From Eubacteriales bacterium (GTDB taxonomy: Bacteria > Bacillota > Clostridia > Christensenellales > CAG-138), in NCBI GenBank assembly GCA_028703645.1, contig JAQVML010000048.1, forward strand, positions 1-7,899: DNA of 7,899 nucleotides, in the 5' to 3' direction. Positions 1-5,503 of this stretch are shown piece by piece. Position 1 is the stretch's first letter; each line of letters starts with the position of its first letter. Under the pieces are notes generated by a model that was not told the origin of the DNA, ran no database searches, and was given only the letters and a program-made list of their open reading frames with translations. The translations under genes and the position numbers were made by a program.

Positions 1-1913
1 AGCACATTTCCCTGTGCGAAAAGATCATCGGTTTCGACATATGGCTTGAGTTTTTGTGCGGCGTAGGGCGAAACTTCCGCCGTGTACCAAGCTTCCTGAT
101 ATTGCACATACTCCCGCCGCATAAATGGCGAGAGATTGACCGCGCTCGGCGCTCTTCCTCGCGGCAGATACCGTTGCAGAAGAGAAGCGAGTTGCGCCTC
201 CATCTGCGCATAGCGTGCGTGCGATTCACGATACACCCGCCCGATGGACGATCCCGGCAGGATATCATGAAATTGATACAGCAGCGTTTCTTTCCAAAGG
301 GTCTCCAGCTCCGCATAAGGATATTCTATTTCATCAGCGCGAAGGGCAGCGAGCGCTTCCAATTCGTGCAGCATGCGTTCCATCAGGCGGTTATGTCGCT
401 TGGTTTCGCTCTGCGTGGTGTAGGTTCCCTGATGCACGTCCAGATAGAGTTCACCCTTCCAAACGTGCTCAATTTCTTTCTCTTTCAGACGGTCAAAGAA
501 GGTAGTCACGTGCTCAAACCGTACGCGCGGCACTCCCGCCAGATCGTGCTCCCGCTTGAGCAGCTCCAGATGGCTCTCCTTGGGTCCGCCGCCGCCATCG
601 CCGGAGCCAAACACGAGTAGCGCGGTATTCAGTGCCCGCTCGGTATACTTCTCAACCCCCTGCAAAAGCGCATGCGGTCCTGCCGTACTGTTGTAGGTGC
701 CTTCGGGCGGCATATGCACCAACACGCGTGTGCCGTCCACCCCCTCCCACCAGAATGTGCGGTACGGGAATTGATAAATCCGGTTCCAAGTGAGCTTAAT
801 CGTGGAAAAGTATTCCATTCCGCACCCTTGTAAAATCTGCGGCAGGTTGCCGTTGAAGCCAAACGCGTCCGGCAGCCAGCACATGCGCATCTGCTTGCCA
901 AACTCTTCTTGCATAAAACGTTTGCCATAAATTGCCTGTCGAATCAGCGACTCGCCGCTGCTCATATTGCAGTCGCACTCCACCCAGAATCCGCCCTGCA
1001 GCTCAACGTCACCTTTTTCCACCGCCTGTTTCGTGCGCTCGTAAAGCGCGGGATGCTGGTCTTTGATCCATTGCAGTTGCTGCGGTTGGCTTGTTCCGAA
1101 TTTGTACCCTTCATAACGATCGATGTGATTGAGCGCGATGGACATCGTGCGCGCGGCTTTGCGCATGGTCTCGCGCATCGGCCACATCCAAGCTAAATCA
1201 AGATGCCCGTGCCCGATTGCGCTATAGACGAATTCGCTGTTTCCCTCTTCCGTTAATGTTGGACGCAAGGTTTCCCGCGCACCAATCGTGTCTCCCCTGG
1301 CAAAGCGCGCAAACGACACATGCAAAACGCAACGCAATATGCGCTTTCTTGCATGATCCTTTGTGGAAGAAAACAGCAGCAGTAACGTGAAATAGTCGTA
1401 GTAATACGCATACGCTTCCGCGTCCCGTTCGGCAACAAAAGCGCCTTTAAAGGTGCCGCGACCGATATCCCGGAAATCAAACCCGTTGTAGCCGCAGTCG
1501 AGCAGGTAGGAAACATTCGCTCCCGCAGTGAATTCCGATCGCTCGTCAACAAGCCGCCATCCAGCACTGCGGCGAACGTCTCCGCCTGACCAAACGCCGG
1601 TCACCGCACCGAGAATTTCGCCCGTTGGCGAGTAAATCTGTGCCTCGCCGTTCAGCGCGAGCAGTAAAACGGGGTTGACCGCATCTTCCGGCACATGACC
1701 CTTGAGTCGAATCCATGCGCAGGAATGCAACCTGCCGTAATGTACCGTTCCGTTTGCCGGTGAGAAGCTTGAATTCTGCAATTCATCAAACGGAATGGGT
1801 TCCGCACTTGGCAGAATTTCCGCTTCCAGCCGCGCGCGAATCCGATAGATTTTGCTGCGAATGGCAAATAAGTTACCGTAAAGAAGCGGGTTCATCATTT
1901 GATATTCAATCAT
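1..1913 (-). CDS. Alpha-mannosidase, glycoside hydrolase family 38 (C-terminus cut off by window edge)
   Basis: This gene encodes a retaining, metal-dependent exo-alpha-mannosidase, probably cytoplasmic because no signal peptide is visible. 637 residues lie in the window and the frame is still open at base 1; bacterial members usually have about 850-1050 residues, so the C-terminal beta domains are missing here. Residues 1-225 form the ancillary N-terminal domain. The GH38 catalytic domain starts near 230 with the motif GHGHLDLAW (H237 and D239, zinc ligands by family analogy). WLPDAFGFNGNLPQ follows, with D349 as nucleophile and metal ligand. A glycine-rich GDGGGGP lies at 438-444 and VHQGTYTTQ at 493-501. 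A helical bundle (about 505-585) carries QFHDILPGSS, with H549 as the fourth zinc ligand. All four ligands are present, so the enzyme should be active. The ATG at 1913 is chosen because GGGAGG lies 6 bases before it; in-frame ATGs at 1898 and 1895 lack such a site. It is the last visible gene of the operon. Family call is firm; linkage preference is unknown. Confidence 0.96.
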   Translation of the reverse strand, partial: MIEYQMMNPLLYGNLFAIRSKIYRIRARLEAEILPSAEPIPFDELQNSSFSPANGTVHYGRLHSCAWIRLKGHVPEDAVNPVLLLALNGEAQIYSPTGEILGAVTGVWSGGDVRRSAGWRLVDERSEFTAGANVSYLLDCGYNGFDFRDIGRGTFKGAFVAERDAEAYAYYYDYFTLLLLFSSTKDHARKRILRCVLHVSFARFARGDTIGARETLRPTLTEEGNSEFVYSAIGHGHLDLAWMWPMRETMRKAARTMSIALNHIDRYEGYKFGTSQPQQLQWIKDQHPALYERTKQAVEKGDVELQGGFWVECDCNMSSGESLIRQAIYGKRFMQEEFGKQMRMCWLPDAFGFNGNLPQILQGCGMEYFSTIKLTWNRIYQFPYRTFWWEGVDGTRVLVHMPPEGTYNSTAGPHALLQGVEKYTERALNTALLVFGSGDGGGGPKESHLELLKREHDLAGVPRVRFEHVTTFFDRLKEKEIEHVWKGELYLDVHQGTYTTQSETKRHNRLMERMLHELEALAALRADEIEYPYAELETLWKETLLYQFHDILPGSSIGRVYRESHARYAQMEAQLASLLQRYLPRGRAPSAVNLSPFMRREYVQYQEAWYTAEVSPYAAQKLKPYVETDDLFAQGNV

Positions 1914-1919
1914 ATTTGG

Positions 1920-1925
1920 CCTCCC
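1920..1925 (-). promoter_or_regulatory. Strong Shine-Dalgarno site of the GH38 gene
   Basis: Read on the minus strand, GGGAGG is followed by six bases (CCAAAT) and then the ATG at 1913. This is a near-ideal ribosome binding site and decides the start over the in-frame ATGs at 1898 and 1895. The rest of the 54-base gap behind the transporter gene shows no convincing promoter or hairpin, so the gene is probably read from the shared transcript. Confidence 0.85.
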
Positions 1926-1967
1926 GAGATAATACGTTTCCTTCTGCCAATCTAGTACGATTTGCCT

Positions 1968-3377
1968 TTACTCATATCCATGTTCACGCAAAGATGCAAC
2001 GATTTGTTTCTCGTTGTACACAATCTGAATCAGAATCACCGCAGCCAGTAAGCATATGCCGCTAACAACGGCCACGAGCGTGACACCTGTATGATTCTGC
2101 GCGCTTTTGCCAAGCAGCAGCAAGGACGGGATGACCAGTGCGGGAATGTTACCGGGGATGGCGGTAATCAATCCGCCCGCAGCGTTATATGCAGCCTCGT
2201 TTGGAATCCCGGTGCGCACGCAGTCTTCCCGCACAATCTCGTTGATGATCGCGCCCGGCAGAATCCCAGTAACCGCAGAATAGATGGATGCCAGCCCCAC
2301 GATGATCCACGCAACGACAAGTTTGTTCAGCGGAATCAGGTTTGGAAATCCAAACAACATCAGACAACCCGCCATGATCACCAGCGAAGCCATGAATACC
2401 GGCTTTTTCCCAATTTTGCGGGCCACAATGTTGACGAACGGATACAGCACTAGCGAGATGCCAATCAGCGCCGCGCCAAATGCGGTCATCATGTATTCCG
2501 GCAGGCCGTAGTTAATGGTGACGAAGTAGATGAGTCCGGTGTTAAAGATCGCATCTCCCCATGCGTACACTTGGTTGACGAGCGTATAGCGCACATATAG
2601 CTTGTTTTTAAACGCCATCTTGAGCGCAGCCCCAAGGTTGATGCTTGAAGACAAGCCTCTGCCATATTTCTTTTCGTCGATGACGGCAAATTGAAAGATT
2701 GAAAGCACACAGCCAAACGCAACGAGCAGCAACACGGTTATGCGAAACGCGTCCAGCGTCGTCATACCGGAGGATGCAAATCCGTCCTTGATTAAGAACA
2801 CGAGTTGTGAGCCAATCAGGTAACCTAGAATCCAACCGACCGAGCCAAACGTGCTAAACTGCATCATGGTTTTGCTGGTGGTTCCAAACTCTGGCGGAAT
2901 CGCGCCGGAAACGCCGTTGAGACTGCGGAACACGTTTAGCAAAATCATCACGCCAAAGAGATACCAGGCGTTGATTGCGCTCGTTCCATGCACCGGCGGC
3001 GTAAAAATCATGTAGGACAACACCGCGATTGGCAAAAACGAAACGACCATAAACATCTTTCGTCGGCCCAGTTTGGAGCGGCTCCTGTCGCTCCACGACG
3101 CAACAAATGGGCCAAGAATCGTCGGCAAGAGACTTGCAACGAACATGATGACGCCAAATATCGTGAACCCAAATAAGGTGTTCGTAGAAAGATACTGCGG
3201 AAAATCCGCTTGTCCACTTTCGGGTGGAATATAGAAATATGTCGCGAGTCCTGCGAGCGTGCCGATCAGCACATTTCCCGCGCCGCCAAGCGAATAAAGG
3301 ATGATGCGCCAGAGCGGAAAGTGCGGAATATTGCGCTCTTCGATCGTTTCACTCGCAATTGCCTGTTCGTGGTCCAT
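1968..3377 (-). CDS. GPH-type (MelB/XylP-like) sugar transporter, major facilitator superfamily
   Basis: This is an inner-membrane protein of 469 residues, the usual size for the glycoside-pentoside-hexuronide symporter group, which moves small glycosides with a cation. About twelve hydrophobic segments can be placed, roughly at 23-48, 69-92, 107-125, 136-152, 175-197, 211-232, 262-285, 295-316, 325-345, 353-375, 401-422 and 433-453. The loop after helix 2 (SDRSRSKLGRRK, 96-107) matches the family's conserved basic loop. The loop after helix 10 (about 378-398, with RTG and NEAAYN) matches the GPH signature region of MelB and XylP. Residues that align with the MelB cation-site aspartates in helices 2 and 4 are not acidic here (P85, G89, and L153 or N154), so the coupling mode is uncertain. 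The gene sits 38 bases behind the six-hairpin glycosidase and 54 bases before GH38, so it most likely imports the substrate of the three hydrolases. The ATG at 3377 has AAAGGG ten bases before it. Superfamily call is firm; the sugar is not known. Confidence 0.92.
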   Translation of the reverse strand: MDHEQAIASETIEERNIPHFPLWRIILYSLGGAGNVLIGTLAGLATYFYIPPESGQADFPQYLSTNTLFGFTIFGVIMFVASLLPTILGPFVASWSDRSRSKLGRRKMFMVVSFLPIAVLSYMIFTPPVHGTSAINAWYLFGVMILLNVFRSLNGVSGAIPPEFGTTSKTMMQFSTFGSVGWILGYLIGSQLVFLIKDGFASSGMTTLDAFRITVLLLVAFGCVLSIFQFAVIDEKKYGRGLSSSINLGAALKMAFKNKLYVRYTLVNQVYAWGDAIFNTGLIYFVTINYGLPEYMMTAFGAALIGISLVLYPFVNIVARKIGKKPVFMASLVIMAGCLMLFGFPNLIPLNKLVVAWIIVGLASIYSAVTGILPGAIINEIVREDCVRTGIPNEAAYNAAGGLITAIPGNIPALVIPSLLLLGKSAQNHTGVTLVAVVSGICLLAAVILIQIVYNEKQIVASLREHGYE

Positions 3378-3387
3378 TCTCTTGGTT

Positions 3388-3393
3388 CCCTTT
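3388..3393 (-). promoter_or_regulatory. Shine-Dalgarno site of the transporter gene
   Basis: On the minus strand, AAAGGG lies ten bases before the ATG at 3377. It is weaker and a little further away than the site in front of the GH38 gene. The 38-base gap (3378-3415) holds nothing else that I can recognise: no hairpin with a T-run and no promoter pair. Confidence 0.55.
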
Positions 3394-3415
3394 CAGCTGG
3401 TATGATAGGATAACT

Positions 3416-5503
3416 TCATTTTTCAAGGCAAATCGGAATACATGCGCCGTTTTGTATTGTTTCGTTCGTGATATTTACTCCGTTTGATTCGATCGTAACG
3501 TGAATCCCAACCTCTTTGCGGTGCACTTCGATCGAAAATCGCGATCCGAACGCGTAGATGTCGCGCAGCGCCATGTGATCCCATCTCTGCGGCAACTGCG
3601 GGCGCAACGTAAAGCTTCTCAATCCCGTCGGACGAATGCCAAACAATCCTTCCGTATAGACACGCATATAAAGCGCACTCTCCGCAGAAAGATGTTTTTG
3701 ATTGCCCTCCGGCCAGGCTTCCACCGCATACGGCACGTGCTCACCGAGCAGTCGCCTCTGTGTATAGCGCACAAGCCGATCATTCGCCTGCTCCCGATCC
3801 CCCGCAGCAAACGCACCGCGCAGGGCAAAGAGCGTCGCGCGATCCCAAAAAGTATCACACCCGGCCTGTGACCTGAGACCATCTTTGCTCCAAAGCCGCT
3901 CGCTCCAAAGCGCGTTGAGCGTTTCTTTCGCGCGGGTAAGGATGCCGACCGTGAGCGGCACGCAGATCCATGCGCGGAGCACATCGTTTCCTTGGTAATA
4001 TTGATAGGTGTCATAGCCCTCTATGCGGGCGCCGAAATATCGCTCGATCGCATCTTTGAGCGCTTCCGCCTCTGCGCGGTATCGCGCACAGAGTTGCGCC
4101 CCTTTTTGCAATTCTTCCGCTAGATAAGCCGCACTGAGCAGCGCGTCGTAAACCAAGCAGCTCGTAAAGAGATTTGCGTCTCCTGAAGGAAAGCGGTTTT
4201 CAAGCTCGTCCGAGTCGCTTCTGATCACGCCCTCTTCATTTTTCTGTTTGAGGGAGTATTCAATCCCCCAGACAATCCCATTCCAGAGCTGATCCGCAGC
4301 TTTTTTGTCTCCGCGTGCGAGCGCATAACGCGCCGCGCCGTACGCAAACATTGCTCCGTCGCCGCGATCTCCGGCACCGTTCCAAACTCCTTCGCCTTCC
4401 GCTACGATGCTGCTGACGAGCGGATGCGAAAGCGAATCGTCCATGTGCTCCTGAAAGAGACGAAAGCTGTTTCCCGCCTGCTCCAATCCCACCTTGTATC
4501 CGATCAACGGAAAGAGCGGATTGGTGTATTCGCATTGATCGTTTGTCCAGAGTGCGGCATAAAACGAACCGCCACCGGGCGCGTGCATCAGGCCGTTTTT
4601 TGTGCGAAATATGCTCTCGCAAGCGCGTATTTTCGCAAACTCCATCGCGGTGTTCAGCACGCAATCCGGCGTTTCCAATCGCAGGTTGCTGCTCAGTTCT
4701 GTCAGAAATGCGCGCCGCTTGTGCTCCTCGTCTTTCGCAGAAAACGAAAGCTCATGTCCCGCGCGTGTTGCGCAGTAAGCAATATAGAATACATGTGGGT
4801 GTTCCGCAGATAACGAAATCGCATATTTGGATTTTGGGTTTGATGTGATCTTTCCTTTCTCATCCGAAAGGAAAGATGCAAGCGTATATGCTCCCTTCAC
4901 TCCGCGCGCGGCGCTCGTTTGCCTGCGATCGTTGGAGGGAATTATATGGACTTGATGTTCCCTGCCGTCTTTCACACGAAGTGTCACCCGCTCGATCAGC
5001 GCGGGCTGATCGACGGCGGGAAACAGCGTCCGCTCGATCTCTATGCCGCTCGCTGACGCACTCCTAAGCGTCAACATCCCGTCCAACGTTGCGCGAACGA
5101 TGCGCTCCACTCCAAGATGCTTGCCGTCTATCAAGATCTTTGGTTGCGCTTTTGCACGGAAATTGTGAGATAAGCTCCCGCGTGTATCGTTCGGGCGCAT
5201 GCGAAACATCGGAAATACCACGTGTCGGTGCAGCCTGAGAGAACCATTTCTCGTTGCACCATAGCTGATGATCGCGGAGCTGTAAAATCCGCTCATCTCC
5301 ACATGATCGGCATAGGGCAGGCGCGTGTCGGTTTCCGCGTTCCATTCCACCGCGCCGTCCGTACGGAGCATATGCCGCGCTTTGCTGTCTCTCGACTCCA
5401 CCGCCGCTCCCGTATCGCACCATACGGGAAAATACGGGGCCTTAAAGAGGCAGTCATTTCGCCAGTTAAAATATCGGTTGATCGCCGAAATCAAGTTCAT
5501 CAT
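3416..5503 (-). CDS. Predicted six-hairpin glycosidase, (alpha/alpha)6-barrel, family not assigned
   Basis: This gene encodes a 695-residue, probably cytoplasmic protein with no signal peptide. Its layout fits a (alpha/alpha)6-barrel glycoside hydrolase: a beta-rich N-terminal domain (about 1-275), a helical barrel (about 280-620), and a short beta-rich C-terminal cap (about 622-690). Such caps occur in GH78-, GH94- and GH65-like enzymes. Acidic and aromatic clusters in the barrel are candidates for the active site: WTNDQCEY (319-326; D322, E325), DRGDGAMF (379-386), FWDRATLF (552-559), EAWPEGNQ (595-602) and the stretch with E608 and E618 (AESALYMRVYTEGLFGI). I cannot tell which residues are the acid and base. 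The start ATG at 5503 overlaps the GH2 stop codon (ATGA), and a second ATG follows at 5500; no good Shine-Dalgarno site is visible, so coupled translation is likely. By its neighbours it should act on the same imported glycan. It could also be a non-hydrolytic or phosphorolytic relative; fold call moderate, specificity unknown. Confidence 0.75.
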   Translation of the reverse strand: MMNLISAINRYFNWRNDCLFKAPYFPVWCDTGAAVESRDSKARHMLRTDGAVEWNAETDTRLPYADHVEMSGFYSSAIISYGATRNGSLRLHRHVVFPMFRMRPNDTRGSLSHNFRAKAQPKILIDGKHLGVERIVRATLDGMLTLRSASASGIEIERTLFPAVDQPALIERVTLRVKDGREHQVHIIPSNDRRQTSAARGVKGAYTLASFLSDEKGKITSNPKSKYAISLSAEHPHVFYIAYCATRAGHELSFSAKDEEHKRRAFLTELSSNLRLETPDCVLNTAMEFAKIRACESIFRTKNGLMHAPGGGSFYAALWTNDQCEYTNPLFPLIGYKVGLEQAGNSFRLFQEHMDDSLSHPLVSSIVAEGEGVWNGAGDRGDGAMFAYGAARYALARGDKKAADQLWNGIVWGIEYSLKQKNEEGVIRSDSDELENRFPSGDANLFTSCLVYDALLSAAYLAEELQKGAQLCARYRAEAEALKDAIERYFGARIEGYDTYQYYQGNDVLRAWICVPLTVGILTRAKETLNALWSERLWSKDGLRSQAGCDTFWDRATLFALRGAFAAGDREQANDRLVRYTQRRLLGEHVPYAVEAWPEGNQKHLSAESALYMRVYTEGLFGIRPTGLRSFTLRPQLPQRWDHMALRDIYAFGSRFSIEVHRKEVGIHVTIESNGVNITNETIQNGACIPICLEK
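4848..4877. repeat. Perfect 12-bp inverted repeat, 6-base loop, inside the six-hairpin glycosidase gene
   Basis: ATCTTTCCTTTC (4848-4859) is followed by TCATCC and then the exact reverse complement GAAAGGAAAGAT (4866-4877). In the mRNA this could form a 12-pair stem with a hexaloop. It lies in codons for about residues 210-219 (SFLSDEKGKI). No U-run follows in the direction of transcription, so it does not look like an intrinsic terminator. The arms are simple purine/pyrimidine stretches, which raises the chance of coincidence. Confidence 0.8.
4992..5013. repeat. Perfect 9-bp inverted repeat, 4-base loop, inside the six-hairpin glycosidase gene
   Basis: TCGATCAGC (4992-5000), a GCGG loop, and GCTGATCGA (5005-5013) form an exact inverted repeat. 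It sits 114 bases upstream, in the direction of transcription, of the 12-bp one and overlaps the codons for VDQPALIE (about residues 164-171). No U-run follows it. It may be a coincidence of coding sequence; a function is not shown. Confidence 0.7.
5500..5503 (-). other. ATGA start/stop overlap between the GH2 and six-hairpin genes
   Basis: On the minus strand the TGA stop of GH2 (5502-5500) overlaps the ATG (5503-5501) of the next gene. A second in-frame ATG follows at once (5500-5498). The bases before it (end of GH2, coding SETVPQ) contain no clear Shine-Dalgarno sequence. This arrangement typically means translational coupling, so the two enzymes are probably made in linked amounts. Confidence 0.85.

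Noticed and set aside
20..40. Similarity between bases 20-40 (GH38) and about 7442-7462 (GH2), both coding ETDDLF, as a direct repeat
   Set aside because: The match is short, imperfect and limited to a few shared codons in unrelated proteins, so it is best read as coincidence.
54..620. A 188-codon plus-strand open frame opposite the GH38 gene
   Set aside because: The opposite strand translates into continuous GH38 sequence with catalytic-domain and zinc-ligand motifs, so this is a shadow frame.
1928..1933. TATTAT on the minus strand before GH38, as a possible -10 promoter box
   Set aside because: No -35-like hexamer lies at 16-18 bases; the nearest (TTGGCA) is only 10 bases away, and transcription would start almost on the Shine-Dalgarno site.
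4848..4877. The 12-bp hairpin as an intrinsic terminator
   Set aside because: In the direction of transcription it is followed by CACATCAAACCC, not a U-run, and it sits in the middle of an intact reading frame.
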